Shown: positions 8,202 to 16,397, counted from the first letter of the stretch. The stretch: DNA of 26,191 bases from Chloroflexota bacterium (GCA_005879655.1 VBJK01000063.1:1-26191), one strand, 5' to 3'. Made by a program: numbers and translations. The notes: generated by a model not told the origin, from the letters alone.

Positions 8202-9098
8202 TTATGGGTGCCCTGGCGGGGCTGGTATTGACGTTTCGGCCAATTGCCGCGCTTTCGCTATCTGAGTGGCATCGTGAAGCCAATCTTCTTTTTCCTGCGC
8301 GTCTCGTTTGATCGGGGTTTCCATGAGCACTGTGACATGGGCCAAGCGTGGATCAGTCAGTATTGCGCGCAGGCCATCATCGCCAATGACGCCTTCGCCC
8401 AGCCGAGCATGTACATCGCGGTGGCTACCCAGCGCCTTTTCAGTCTCGTTCAGGTGTAGCACTTGCAGGTGTGCTAGCCCGATGCTTGCTTGAACGTCGT
8501 CGAGCACCTGTCTGGCGGATGCCGCCGTGGAGATGTCATGTCCAGCTCCCCACAGATGGGCCGTGTCCAGGCAGATGCCTAATGAGGACTGTTGGTATTG
8601 AGGTACCTGATTGAGAATTGCCGCTAAATGCGCAAAGCTGTATCCTAGGGAGTGGCCCGCGCCAACATCGTTTTCCAGCAATAGCATGACGCTGGTAGGC
8701 GCTTCCTGTAGCACACGCGCCACTCCTTGCGCGACACGTGCGATGCCCGCCTCTACTCCTGCCCCACGATGGCTGCCAGTGTGGCAAACGACATAACGAG
8801 CACCAAGCAGGGCGGCACGTTGCATCGTCCAGGTCAAGAGCGCAATCGATTTCTCCCAGATCGTCTCATCCAGTGTGCCCAAATTAATGAGGTAAGGTGC
8901 GTGCAGCACGACCGGATCGAGGTCATATGTCTGTATTGCCTGCGCAAACGCTGCATACTGCTTGCTGCCAGCCAGCGGGGGACGCCATCCAGTTGGATTA
9001 CTGGCAAAAATCTGCATGGCATCACAACCAATCTGGTGCGCCATCTCGGCAGCCTTGACGGGTTTTGAGTTGGTGGGCATGTGGCGACCAATACGCAT
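8202..9098 (-). CDS. nfo: Endonuclease IV (apurinic/apyrimidinic endonuclease)
   Basis: 298 residues, the usual bacterial Nfo length. It is a trinuclear-zinc TIM-barrel enzyme that cuts DNA 5' to abasic sites in base excision repair. All nine expected metal ligands are visible at positions very close to the E. coli enzyme: H66 (LHAPY), H106 (CHTG), E142 (LEND), D178 and H181 (CLDTAH), H215 (HLNE), D228 and H230 (HRDVHARLGEG) and E260 (METP). MRIG at the N-terminus matches the family start, and AGGGAT lies nine bases before the ATG at 9098. The gene starts six bases after the scpB stop, so the two are probably cotranscribed. The final residues (APPGHP) run into repeat-like GC-rich DNA, so the extreme C-terminus may have been altered by the adjacent repeat. 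Confidence 0.96.
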   Translation of the reverse strand: MRIGRHMPTNSKPVKAAEMAHQIGCDAMQIFASNPTGWRPPLAGSKQYAAFAQAIQTYDLDPVVLHAPYLINLGTLDETIWEKSIALLTWTMQRAALLGARYVVCHTGSHRGAGVEAGIARVAQGVARVLQEAPTSVMLLLENDVGAGHSLGYSFAHLAAILNQVPQYQQSSLGICLDTAHLWGAGHDISTAASARQVLDDVQASIGLAHLQVLHLNETEKALGSHRDVHARLGEGVIGDDGLRAILTDPRLAHVTVLMETPIKRDAQEKEDWLHDATQIAKARQLAETSIPAPPGHP

Positions 9099-9104
9099 AG
9101 CGTG

Positions 9105-9761
9105 CTATCCCTCACTCTCCGTTTTGCTCTGCTGTGTCGTGCTCGTCGGCTTAGTCTCCGCAGCTCGGTTGCTCTGAGCACCATCGATGCTGCTGATCGT
9201 GATATGCGGCAGGTCTGCCAGCTTGCTCAGGCCAAATTGCTGCAAGAACTCGGTGGTCGTGGAGAAGAGAGCAGGACGCCCGATAGTCTGGGCACGACCA
9301 ATCTCGGCAACAAGGCCATGCTGAAGCAAGCTGGCCAGCGCACGGTCGCTATTGACGCCACGCATGGCCTCGATCTGCCCACGCGTGATCGGTTGCCGGT
9401 AGGCGATGACTGAGAGCGTTTCTAATGCGGCTGTCGTGAGTTTAGCGGTCTGTGGCAGACCAAGCAGGGCTGCAATATAGCGAGCGTTTTCTGGTGCCGT
9501 CACCAACTGTACCTGTTCGCCTGAAGATTGTAGGCGTATGCCACGTCCCTGGCTCGCTAGATCGTATGCCAGCGTCTGTAGTGCGCTGGCCAGACGTTTA
9601 TCATTAATAGCGAGCAATTTGCGCAGTTCGGTATATTCTAGAGGACGGCCAGAGACGAAGAGAATACTCTCGATGGCCACCGCTAGTTGCTTGTCAGAAA
9701 GTTGTTGGTGAGTGATTTGTTCGGCTTGTTCCATTGTGAGTGAGTATACCATGGGATGCAA
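9105..9761 (-). CDS. scpB: Segregation and condensation protein B
   Basis: 218 residues from the first ATG. ScpB is the winged-helix subunit of the SMC-ScpA-ScpB condensin that organises and segregates the chromosome. The first winged helix begins at LAVAIESILFVSGRPLEYTEL (about residue 26). The second carries the highly conserved LSVIAYRQPITRGQIEAMRG segment (116-135) and VAEIGRAQTIGRPALFSTT (151-169). The C-terminal 35 residues are a polar, low-complexity tail. The start is uncertain: ATGs at 9761, 9752 and 9734 are all possible and none has a clear ribosome binding site. ScpA is not in the window. The gene lies directly downstream of two initiator tRNA genes and may be read from their promoter. 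Confidence 0.94.
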   Translation of the reverse strand: MHPMVYSLTMEQAEQITHQQLSDKQLAVAIESILFVSGRPLEYTELRKLLAINDKRLASALQTLAYDLASQGRGIRLQSSGEQVQLVTAPENARYIAALLGLPQTAKLTTAALETLSVIAYRQPITRGQIEAMRGVNSDRALASLLQHGLVAEIGRAQTIGRPALFSTTTEFLQQFGLSKLADLPHITISSIDGAQSNRAAETKPTSTTQQSKTESEG

Positions 9762-9809
9762 GGGGGGGAAGCAGGCACATGCCCCAGGATGCGCCCCAAA
9801 AATAAAAAG

Positions 9810-9882
9810 TAGCGGGGGGAGGACTCGAACCTCCGGCCTCCGGGTTATGAGCCCGACGAGCTAACCACTGCTCTACCCCGCG
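9810..9882 (-). tRNA. Initiator tRNA-fMet (CAT), copy 1
   Basis: A 73-base cloverleaf without encoded CCA. The anticodon is CAT within GGG-CTCATAA-CCC, giving the three G:C anticodon-stem pairs diagnostic of initiators. The acceptor is CGCGGGG/CCCCGCT, leaving an unpaired C1/U72, and the D-stem has A11:U24, both initiator hallmarks. The T-arm is GGAGG-TTCGAGT-CCTCC. A T-rich stretch follows the 3' end. Confidence 0.96.
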
Positions 9883-9908
9883 TCAAAAACGCTATCGACA
9901 CTTTAAAG

Positions 9909-9981
9909 TAGCGGGGGGAGGACTCGAACCTCCGGCCTCCGGGTTATGAGCCCGACGAGCTAACCACTGCTCTACCCCGCG
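9909..9981 (-). tRNA. Initiator tRNA-fMet (CAT), copy 2
   Basis: Sequence identical to the copy at 9810-9882 and separated from it by 26 bases, so the two are probably processed from one transcript. It shows the same GGG/CCC anticodon stem, C1/U72 mismatch and A11:U24 pair. It is the promoter-proximal copy. Confidence 0.96.
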
Positions 9982-9993
9982 TCGATATGCAAC

Positions 9994-10022
9994 AGAATAC
10001 TACAATCTTTGCGCCTTGTCAA
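9994..10022 (-). promoter_or_regulatory. Sigma-70-type promoter of the initiator tRNA pair
   Basis: On the minus strand, consensus TTGACA (10022-10017), a 17-base spacer and TATTCT (9999-9994). Transcription would begin only a few bases before the tRNA 5' end at 9981. This is the best promoter in the window. Confidence 0.88.
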
Positions 10023-10035
10023 GTACTTTAACGCC

Positions 10036-10485
10036 ACATCTGAGATTTTGGTCGGGGTGAGCGTGAAACTCGTTGGCAGACAGCGGCCAGGGCATCCTTT
10101 ATGGGTGCCCCGCTTAGGCGTTACGCTTTTTTCTGGGGTCTGCATGCTTTGGGGGTTCCCCCCTCTTTCAAGTATAGGTTTTTTGTTCCCCCCCTTCGGG
10201 GGCGAGGGGAGAGGGAAAATCAGGGGACACCCCTGAAACCCCGCCAAGGGCCGTGCCCCTGGACCCCGCTACCAAAAAACCTATACTTGAAAGGGGTTCC
10301 CCCCTCCCCCCCAGGGCACCCACAAGGGATGCCCCTACAATGGTACGAAAGCGCATCACAAGCCGATTCGTACCATTGTAGGGGCATCCCTTGTGGGTGC
10401 CCTGGGGGGGGAGGGGGGGAACCCCCCCAAAGCATGCAGACCCTTTTTCTGCTCGCACCAACCGAAATCCCTGATGCGGATGTCA
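10036..10485. repeat. Nested inverted-repeat region between the tRNA genes and ftsH
   Basis: No gene is seen here; ORFs in several frames are by-products of palindromes. Outer arms: TGCATGCTTTGGGGG-TTCCCCCC at 10141-10162 against its inverse at 10414-10438, with looser flanking similarity (ACATC...GATTT near 10036 against its inverse near 10485). Inner perfect 21-base inverted pair: 10165-10185 and 10273-10293. Between these lies a partial GGGGACACCCC-family module (10220-10266). A complete 89-base palindrome sits at 10314-10402, and a fragment of the same family at about 10089-10110. Confidence 0.82.
10314..10402. repeat. 89-bp palindromic element (GGGCACCCACAAGGG family), copy A
   Basis: Perfect 36-base arms (10314-10349 and 10367-10402) around a 17-base loop. 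The arms begin GGGCACCCACAAGGGATGCC and end at GGTACGAA. Flanking C- and G-runs extend the stem to about 55 pairs. The arms match the element at 25385-25473, and the loop is similar there in inverted orientation (about 13 of 17 bases). Confidence 0.92.
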
Positions 10486-10499
10486 TTACGTAACTTTAC

Positions 10500-10540
10500 T
10501 ATAATCTCCAACGTAATTTATAGCGTACCTCTAGTATAAT
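10500..10540 (+). promoter_or_regulatory. Candidate ftsH promoter region with two TATAAT boxes
   Basis: Perfect TATAAT hexamers at 10500-10505 and 10535-10540, neither with a convincing -35 element at standard spacing. Either would give a leader of about 180-215 bases before the ftsH ATG at 10727. Confidence 0.45.
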
Positions 10541-10726
10541 TCTGGTTTTTAGCGGCATTGTGCTGGCAACACTAGCCGAAAGAGATAATGAGGAAAGAAG
10601 AGAGTAGACGAAAATCGGTCCGACGTGTATTATGCAGAGAAACGGATTTCATGTTGTTATCGCACAGCTCTGTTAGGCATCTTCCCTGCGGGAGCCTCGA
10701 CAGACGAAGAAAGCAGGTCTGAACTT

Positions 10727-12718
10727 ATGGATGCTCAGGCTATATATATGTTTCAAAATACCCCGAACGATTCAGGCTCGCGGGGGAACCAAAACTCCAA
10801 CAATGGAGGAAACGGGAATAATACGGGAGGCCCACGTGACAGTGGTACCTCTCTCTTTATGCGTTCAATTCTGATTGTTGTCGTGGTACTGGTACTTTGG
10901 TATCTGTTCCAATCATTCACTTCCAGTAGTAGTGGGTTGACCGATGCTAACACTCTAGAGATCGCCTATAGTACCTTTTATGAACAAGTGCAGAAAGACA
11001 ACGTTGCTCAAGTGACCTTCCAAGGCCAAGATGCCACTGGCAGCTTGAAGACGAGTATCACCGTTACTGATCCAAACGGTAAGACGAAGTCTGGTACCCG
11101 ATTCCACTTCACGCAATTGCCTAACGGTGATCCTAACCTTACGAAGTTGTTGATTGAACACAAGGTTGACTTCCAGGCCAAGCCCGTTAGCGATAATAAT
11201 CTCTTGTTGAATATTCTGATTAACTTCTTACCGTGGATACTTGTGTTTGCTATCTTCGTGTTGATTGCGCGCCGTGCCACACAGAGTCAGCAGAATATCT
11301 TCAGCTTTGGCAAGAGTCGGGCGAAGATGGTGCTGGAGGATCGACCCAGTACCACTTTTACGGATGTGGCCGGTATTGACGAAGCGAAAAACGATCTGGT
11401 GGAAGTTGTGGAATTTCTCAAGACTCCCCAGAAGTTCCAGCGTCTGGGTGGCAAAATTCCGCGTGGCGTGTTGCTGGTAGGACCTCCCGGCACTGGTAAG
11501 ACCCTGTTGGCTCGTGCGGTGGCGGGTGAGGCCAGTGTGCCTTTCTTCTCGATCAGCGGTTCTGAATTTGTTGAAGTGCTGGTCGGTGTCGGTGCCAGCC
11601 GTGTGCGCGACCTCTTCGATCAGGCAAAGAAGGCGGCCCCCAGTATCATCTTTATTGACGAAATTGATGCCGTTGGTCGTCAGCGTGGCGCGAGCATCAA
11701 TAGTAACGATGAGCGCGAGCAGACCTTGAACCAGTTGCTGGTCGAGATGGATGGTTTTGATGCTCGCCAAGCTGTGGTGGTATTAGCAGCTACCAACCGC
11801 CCCGATGGTCTGGACAAGGCATTATTGCGTCCTGGTCGCTTTGATCGCCGTGTGACGGTCGATCGTCCCGATTGGAATGGCCGTCTGGCTATTCTCAAGA
11901 TCCACACACGCGGTGTGCCATTGGCGAATGACATTGATCTTGTCAGCACTGCACGCGGCACTCCTGGTATGGTTGGTGCTGATCTGGCAAATCTGGTGAA
12001 TGAGGCTGCCTTGCTCGCCGCTCGTCGCAATCTGGATGCAGTTAACCAGGCTTGTTTCAGTGAAGCGCTCGACAAGATTATCCTTGGCGCGGAACGTCCC
12101 CTCATTCTGAGCGATGAAGACCTGAATGTTGTGGCTTACCATGAGGGTGGACACGCGCTGACTGGTCTATTGACCGAGTATGTCGATCCGGTGACAAAGG
12201 TGACGATTGTCCCGCGTGGTCAGGCGTTAGGCGTGACGCAGTATACTCCTCTTGATGACCGTTATAACTACTCGAAAAATTACCTGGAAGCTCAGCTGGT
12301 GACAGCGCTGGGTGGACGTGCAGCTGAGGAGGTAGCAATCGGGCACATTACTACCGGTGCGGAGAATGATCTGCAACGAGCTACTGCCATCGCACGGCAG
12401 ATGGTGACACGCTGGGGTATGAGTGAGCGGCTCGGCATGATCTCGTATAGCGAGCGTGAAGATCCCTTCTCCGGTACGGCACTCGCTACCGGCTCACGCG
12501 ATTATAGCGAGCGTACGGCATCGGTGATCGATGAAGAGGTTGGGCGCATCGTCAACTGGGCGCATAACCGCGCTGTGCAGTTACTCTCGGAGCACCGCGA
12601 AGCTCTTGAGCGCATCGCCAAAGCCTTGCGCCTCTACGAGACTATCGATGCCCGCCAATTGCGCGAGATTCTGGTCGAGACCGGTTCAATCAATTCTGCT
12701 CCTGCTTCGTATCGTTAA
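10727..12718 (+). CDS. ftsH: ATP-dependent zinc metalloprotease FtsH
   Basis: 663 residues from the ATG at 10727, which has AGGT eight bases upstream; a GTG at 10625 and an ATG at 10748 are alternatives. FtsH is a membrane-bound AAA+ hexamer that extracts and degrades membrane and short-lived cytosolic proteins. In order: an Asn/Gly-rich N-terminus (about 10-40), a membrane helix (45-64), a small extracytoplasmic domain, a second helix (about 157-181), the AAA module with Walker A GPPGTGKT (252-259), Walker [10 protein letters not shown] (307-315) and RPGRFDR arginine-finger region, then the M41 protease with HEGGH (472-476) and the third zinc ligand D548 in [10 protein letters not shown]. 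The pore loop reads EVLVGVG where E. coli has EMFVGVG, so the pore aromatic residue is leucine (L285). It converges with the CheA-like gene across a palindromic repeat. Confidence 0.97.
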   Translation: MDAQAIYMFQNTPNDSGSRGNQNSNNGGNGNNTGGPRDSGTSLFMRSILIVVVVLVLWYLFQSFTSSSSGLTDANTLEIAYSTFYEQVQKDNVAQVTFQGQDATGSLKTSITVTDPNGKTKSGTRFHFTQLPNGDPNLTKLLIEHKVDFQAKPVSDNNLLLNILINFLPWILVFAIFVLIARRATQSQQNIFSFGKSRAKMVLEDRPSTTFTDVAGIDEAKNDLVEVVEFLKTPQKFQRLGGKIPRGVLLVGPPGTGKTLLARAVAGEASVPFFSISGSEFVEVLVGVGASRVRDLFDQAKKAAPSIIFIDEIDAVGRQRGASINSNDEREQTLNQLLVEMDGFDARQAVVVLAATNRPDGLDKALLRPGRFDRRVTVDRPDWNGRLAILKIHTRGVPLANDIDLVSTARGTPGMVGADLANLVNEAALLAARRNLDAVNQACFSEALDKIILGAERPLILSDEDLNVVAYHEGGHALTGLLTEYVDPVTKVTIVPRGQALGVTQYTPLDDRYNYSKNYLEAQLVTALGGRAAEEVAIGHITTGAENDLQRATAIARQMVTRWGMSERLGMISYSEREDPFSGTALATGSRDYSERTASVIDEEVGRIVNWAHNRAVQLLSEHREALERIAKALRLYETIDARQLREILVETGSINSAPASYR

Positions 12719-12721
12719 GCA

Positions 12722-12847
12722 TGGCGCAATAAATGGCGCGGCTACGGATGATTGATCATTCGTGCACATATGGCGCAATAAATGGCGCGGCTACGGGAAA
12801 ATTCTCTCAAAAGAGAAAAACGTCCGTAGACGCGCCATTTATTGCGC
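12722..12847. repeat. CCGTAG-type repeat cluster, likely bidirectional terminator
   Basis: Two identical direct copies (12722-12747 and 12771-12796, TGGCGCAATAAATGGCGCGG then CTACGG) and one inverted copy (12824-12847). The second and third copies can pair over about 24 bases, enclosing a small TTCTCT/AGAGAA hairpin. The cluster lies between the convergent ftsH and CheA-like genes. The stop codon and last codons of the CheA-like gene lie inside the inverted copy. There is no long T-run, so termination is inferred from position and stem strength. Confidence 0.8.
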
Positions 12848-15178
12848 GGAATTTTGTAAAGTCTCTCGAATCGCCATCAATAATGTCTCTAATTGGTAAG
12901 GTTTAACCAGGTACATATACGCACCCAGTTGAAAGGCGCGTTGAATATGCTTTTCGGTGGCGCGCGATGTCAGCATAATTACCTTCACGCTAGAGAGTTC
13001 TGGGTAGAGGTGCATAATCTGCAACACATCATAGCCATTCAAGTTTGGCATCTCGACATCCAGCAGAAAAACATCGGGCATATGTTCTAGTAGTTGTTCT
13101 AGGGCCTCCATGCCATCGCGCGCCTCCAGTACTGTGTACTGCTCGTGGGCTAGCTCCTGTTGTAAAGAGTGCCGTAAATAGACAGAGTCATCGGCTATTA
13201 AAATTTTTGGTTGTTCGTGTTGTTCGTCAACCTCTGCTGCTCCGTCTCGTGCGATCGTGGGGTATGTACGTCGTTGGGTTGAGACATAATGACTGATCAA
13301 TGCCGCTAGATCGAGCATCAGCGTGACTTTACCGCTGTTATCAACTGCCGCCCCCGTAATGCCTGGGCGTTGCAGATAAGAAGGCAAGGGCTTGATCACT
13401 AGTTTCACTTCGTCGATGACTTCATCGACGGTAATACCCACCCGTTTGCTCACAACATCCGGCGCGATGACCAGCACGGGTTGCACGCGTGACTCTTTGT
13501 GGCTGGTGTGGGGCAGTGACAGCAATTCATGTAGCGTGTAGAGGCTATCAAGGGTCTCGTGTTTGCCATCAACGATGTGCCATACCTGCGAGAATGGCAC
13601 GATGACCCGCTCATGGCCACTGCGCAATAGCAGGCCATGCACAATTCCCTGCGGGCGTGGTAGACGGAGATGGAAACTGACACCGCCAACATTATTGCGT
13701 CGTAGGGTAAGGGTGCCCTTCAGTTGTTGGATCGACCCGCTTATCGCCTCGACAGCTCCGCCATGAACAGTAAGCGAGAAGCCGACTTCTATGTTAATCT
13801 CATGGCCTATTTCTTGTGCCGCAAGCCAGATGTGTGGAGTTTTCTGTGGTCTGACAGCGGGATCGGCGATGCAAGTACTGATCAGGATTTGTAAAGGTGC
13901 TAGCAGCGCTTCTAAGAGAGCATGATCAACCTTCGTTTCAGCGCCAGTCGCTTCAAACACAAGCTCTTGCGTTTGAGCAAGGGGGCTGGCCTGAATGGTC
14001 TGCCGTAGCTCAGGTATCAATACACTGATGGGGACGAGACGCAAGAGGTGTAGATGGCTATAGATGCTGGCACTCTGTAGTGTATACTCTTGCATCGTCT
14101 TCTCTAGACGGGCAAAAGCAGCGTGTACGCGTGACGAAGCAAGTGTCACATCGGCAATTGCCTCCCCGACAGAGCGCTGCAAAAAGTCTCTATCTATAGA
14201 ATGTTCTAGTTCCTCCCAAGTCACTGATGTTTGTGAACGCGAGCTGTCGTGTTGATCCTGCCTAAGAATACGCGCAATAAGCGGGGCAGTCGTAAACTCA
14301 CTCAGCGATGGTAATGGTTTATTGGCAATGAGCAAGGTGGAGATCTTTGTCTCTAGTTGTTGCAAGCGGTTTTGCGCTGCGTGCAATTCTTGCAGAGCGC
14401 TTTTGGCTTGAGCCTGTGCGCCTTCTAGCGGCGTGCGCAACTGCGCCAGACGTTCCACATGTCGTACCAGTTGTGCTAAGCAACGGCTATTAACGCGTGT
14501 ATATACTTCTGGTGAAATGGCGGGTGGGCGTTGACTGGGAGCTGCTAGCTCTGTAAGCTCTCCCGTAGAGGGCGTGGGATTACTCCGTAGAGGTGTGGTG
14601 GTGAGCACTTCCTCCGACTCCAGGTCAATGCCCAGGTCTCTCAGATCCACTTCCAGAGAGAGCAGGGGCGTATTATTTTCAGAGCCATGCTCTGTCAGGC
14701 TCGTCAGTGTGTCTTCCAGCGCCTTAACACCCTTTTTCAGAGCATTGATGCCAAGCACGGGAAAGATAGTGCACTGCGAGATCTGCTTGACGATAGTCTC
14801 TATATGCTGAGCAATGATTGACGTATAAGGGCAGTTAACAGCTCCAGCTGTCCCACGTATTTTGTGCGCAGCTCGCTTGAAGGGCACGAAATGGACCTGA
14901 CTGATATGATCGTCCTGCTCCAGCTGGTTCAGCGCACAACACATTTTATTAATGTCCTCCCTTACCTCAGAGGCAAAGAGCTGGATCAACGTCTCATCGG
15001 CGGCAGTCTCTGAAGGAGATAGCCGCCATCTCTCAACAGGTGCATCAGTAGCAGTGGCGGGAGGAGGCGACATTGCTACATTCCAATCTTCTATAGCCTC
15101 GAATGCTTGCAAGACAGCAAGATCATCGGCAGAGAGTTCATTCTCATTGAAAAAAGGGTGTTCTTCTTCTTCGTTCAT
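12839..15178 (-). CDS. CheA-like HPt / CheW-like / receiver hybrid with degenerate ATPase region
   Basis: 779 residues from the ATG at 15178; a TTG two codons upstream is also possible, and residue numbers here count from that TTG. Domains: an HPt domain with AAHKIRGTAG (phosphoacceptor H107), a linker, a coiled-coil-rich segment (about 230-400), a CheA HATPase-like remnant (about 416-510), a CheW-like domain (about 511-635) and a receiver (659-781) with D665/D666, phosphoacceptor D709 (LLDVEMP), T739 and K761. In CheA the N box reads roughly RNAVDHG; here the aligned segment is STCIADP, and no DxGxG G1 box is visible, so ATP binding is probably lost. CheA-type proteins phosphorylate response regulators from chemosensory arrays. 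This one may act as a phosphorelay or scaffold. It follows CheW-like and CheY-like genes in one operon; no receptor gene is nearby. Confidence 0.88.
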   Translation of the reverse strand: MNEEEEHPFFNENELSADDLAVLQAFEAIEDWNVAMSPPPATATDAPVERWRLSPSETAADETLIQLFASEVREDINKMCCALNQLEQDDHISQVHFVPFKRAAHKIRGTAGAVNCPYTSIIAQHIETIVKQISQCTIFPVLGINALKKGVKALEDTLTSLTEHGSENNTPLLSLEVDLRDLGIDLESEEVLTTTPLRSNPTPSTGELTELAAPSQRPPAISPEVYTRVNSRCLAQLVRHVERLAQLRTPLEGAQAQAKSALQELHAAQNRLQQLETKISTLLIANKPLPSLSEFTTAPLIARILRQDQHDSSRSQTSVTWEELEHSIDRDFLQRSVGEAIADVTLASSRVHAAFARLEKTMQEYTLQSASIYSHLHLLRLVPISVLIPELRQTIQASPLAQTQELVFEATGAETKVDHALLEALLAPLQILISTCIADPAVRPQKTPHIWLAAQEIGHEINIEVGFSLTVHGGAVEAISGSIQQLKGTLTLRRNNVGGVSFHLRLPRPQGIVHGLLLRSGHERVIVPFSQVWHIVDGKHETLDSLYTLHELLSLPHTSHKESRVQPVLVIAPDVVSKRVGITVDEVIDEVKLVIKPLPSYLQRPGITGAAVDNSGKVTLMLDLAALISHYVSTQRRTYPTIARDGAAEVDEQHEQPKILIADDSVYLRHSLQQELAHEQYTVLEARDGMEALEQLLEHMPDVFLLDVEMPNLNGYDVLQIMHLYPELSSVKVIMLTSRATEKHIQRAFQLGAYMYLVKPYQLETLLMAIRETLQNSAQ

Positions 15179-15188
15179 CAGCAAGCTG

Positions 15189-15800
15189 TCATTTCGCTAA
15201 ATGCTGCACTATATCAGTGAAGAGAGCAGGGATATCCGGCATACATACGTCACTTCCTTGCTCTTCTGTCGCCTGTTTCACCCCTTTAAGGATGTCAGTG
15301 CGTGTATATGTATGTTGTTGTGTTGTTTGCGCAAATGGTATAACCTGCTCAGGCTCCAGGGCTGTTGTTGTTTCAACAGAGGAGACGAAAAGAGCTAGTA
15401 TGAGGTTATCACAATGCATGATCAGTACTATACCATTCATTCGATCGGTATGACCAGTAGTTATACTGGTCGTACTGTTGCACAGATAGGCATCCAGATC
15501 AATGACAGCGACGATTTCGCCATGCCATGCGCTCACACCGAGCATCCAGGGGGGAGTGGCAGGGAGGGGGGTGAAATGATAGGGCGGGGATACCACTTCA
15601 CGCAAGAGCTTCAGGGGTAAGAGGCAGCGTCCATGCTTGAGTGTGCAGCAGAGATAATCAGCTGCTAAAGGCTCACCGAAAGAGACTGGATGGGCAGATT
15701 CTTTGGCCAAGTGCCAGAACTCTTCGTTGGTCAACTGTTCCAGGAATTGTGCATATGCGTTGCTGATAGGCAGAGATGTAAAACCAGGGTTATTGTTCAT
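15189..15800 (-). CDS. CheW-like adaptor protein
   Basis: 203 residues with a CheW-like SH3-fold domain over about residues 49-190. Signs are CCTLKHGRCLLPLKLLREVV at the start, PPWMLGVSAWHGEIVAVIDL in the middle (the usual LRG-G-xx-PVIDL region) and ILKGV near the end. CheW proteins couple receptors to CheA kinases in chemosensory arrays or type IV pilus (Pil-Chp) systems. About 45 N-terminal residues precede the domain, more than in minimal CheW. ATG at 15800 with AGGT adjacent. It lies 16 bases after the response regulator gene and just before the CheA-like gene, so the three form one transcription unit resembling pilG/pilI/pilL order without a receptor gene. Confidence 0.88.
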   Translation of the reverse strand: MNNNPGFTSLPISNAYAQFLEQLTNEEFWHLAKESAHPVSFGEPLAADYLCCTLKHGRCLLPLKLLREVVSPPYHFTPLPATPPWMLGVSAWHGEIVAVIDLDAYLCNSTTSITTGHTDRMNGIVLIMHCDNLILALFVSSVETTTALEPEQVIPFAQTTQQHTYTRTDILKGVKQATEEQGSDVCMPDIPALFTDIVQHLAK

Positions 15801-15816
15801 ACCTAGATTGTAGCAC

Positions 15817-16206
15817 TTAGCGCGGCGTAGGTGTACCCAGGTAATGTTCAGTCAGCGCAACAACTTCTTGCGTCTGAAATGGCTTTGTAATGTAATCCTT
15901 TGCCCCGGCCAAGCGGCCTTTCAAGCGATCAATAACGCCATCACGACGCGAGATCATGATAATAACCGTGTCTTGGAATTGTGGCTTTATTTTCAAACGA
16001 CGGGCAAGTTCGTAGCCGTCCATCTTGGGAAGACCAATATCGAGCATTATCAGGTCGGGAACGCGCGCATCTGGCCCGGACAGCCAGCGTATCGCATCTA
16101 CCCCATCAGAGAAGCTTTTCACTTCAAAGCCTTCTCGTCTCAAGCACGTTTCTATTATTTTTCGTACTGTATTTGAGTCGTCAATGACCATGACCAGTTT
16201 GCTCAT
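15817..16206 (-). CDS. CheY-type single-domain response regulator
   Basis: 129 residues consisting of one receiver domain. The acidic pair D9/D10, phosphoacceptor D56 (IMLDIGLP), S86 in the Thr/Ser position and K108 (ITKPF) are all present, so it should be phosphorylatable. There is no DNA-binding output domain, so it works by protein contact, as CheY, PilG and PilH do. The start is the ATG at 16206, eight bases after AGAGGA; the longer ORF from 16242 lacks such support. It is the first gene of the unit containing the CheW-like and CheA-like genes. Its phosphodonor could be the HPt domain of the CheA-like protein or the histidine kinase encoded further upstream on the same strand; both are inference. 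Confidence 0.93.
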   Translation of the reverse strand: MSKLVMVIDDSNTVRKIIETCLRREGFEVKSFSDGVDAIRWLSGPDARVPDLIMLDIGLPKMDGYELARRLKIKPQFQDTVIIMISRRDGVIDRLKGRLAGAKDYITKPFQTQEVVALTEHYLGTPTPR

Positions 16207-16374
16207 ACTATATATCCTCTTTCTTAACAACCTCACTACCAACCAGTGTACTTACTGGCTACTCTGGATAATCTACGATGTTTCTTACTACTCAAATAAA
16301 CTAACAAGTACAGTAATTTCGCTGTTTTCTGCTTGTTCGTTGCTTGCGCTTAGTCCCAAAAACCTTTTTTTCCT

Positions 16375-16397
16375 CGCGCCAGCCGCAGGCTGACGCG
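16375..16397. repeat. GC-rich hairpin, possible degenerate member of the GGGGACACCCC repeat family
   Basis: Arms CGCGCCAGCC and GGCTGACGCG (one mismatch) around GCA, followed by AAGAGGTGAAAGCTGGGGAG and ACCCC. This recalls the palindrome-plus-GGGGACACCCC module order at 8053 and 23251. It lies in the 294-base gap 16207-16500, which otherwise holds a weak AT-rich hairpin (16480-16497) just after the upstream gene's stop and presumably the promoter of the response-regulator operon. Confidence 0.45.

Noticed and set aside
10314..10402. CRISPR array or attachment site
   Set aside because: The repeats are inverted pairs scattered through the window, not regularly spaced direct repeats, and there are no cas, integrase or recombinase genes.
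10009..10493. Several ORFs of 75-130 aa on both strands
   Set aside because: They are translations of nested palindromes; matching peptides appear on both strands and no ribosome binding site or domain is present.
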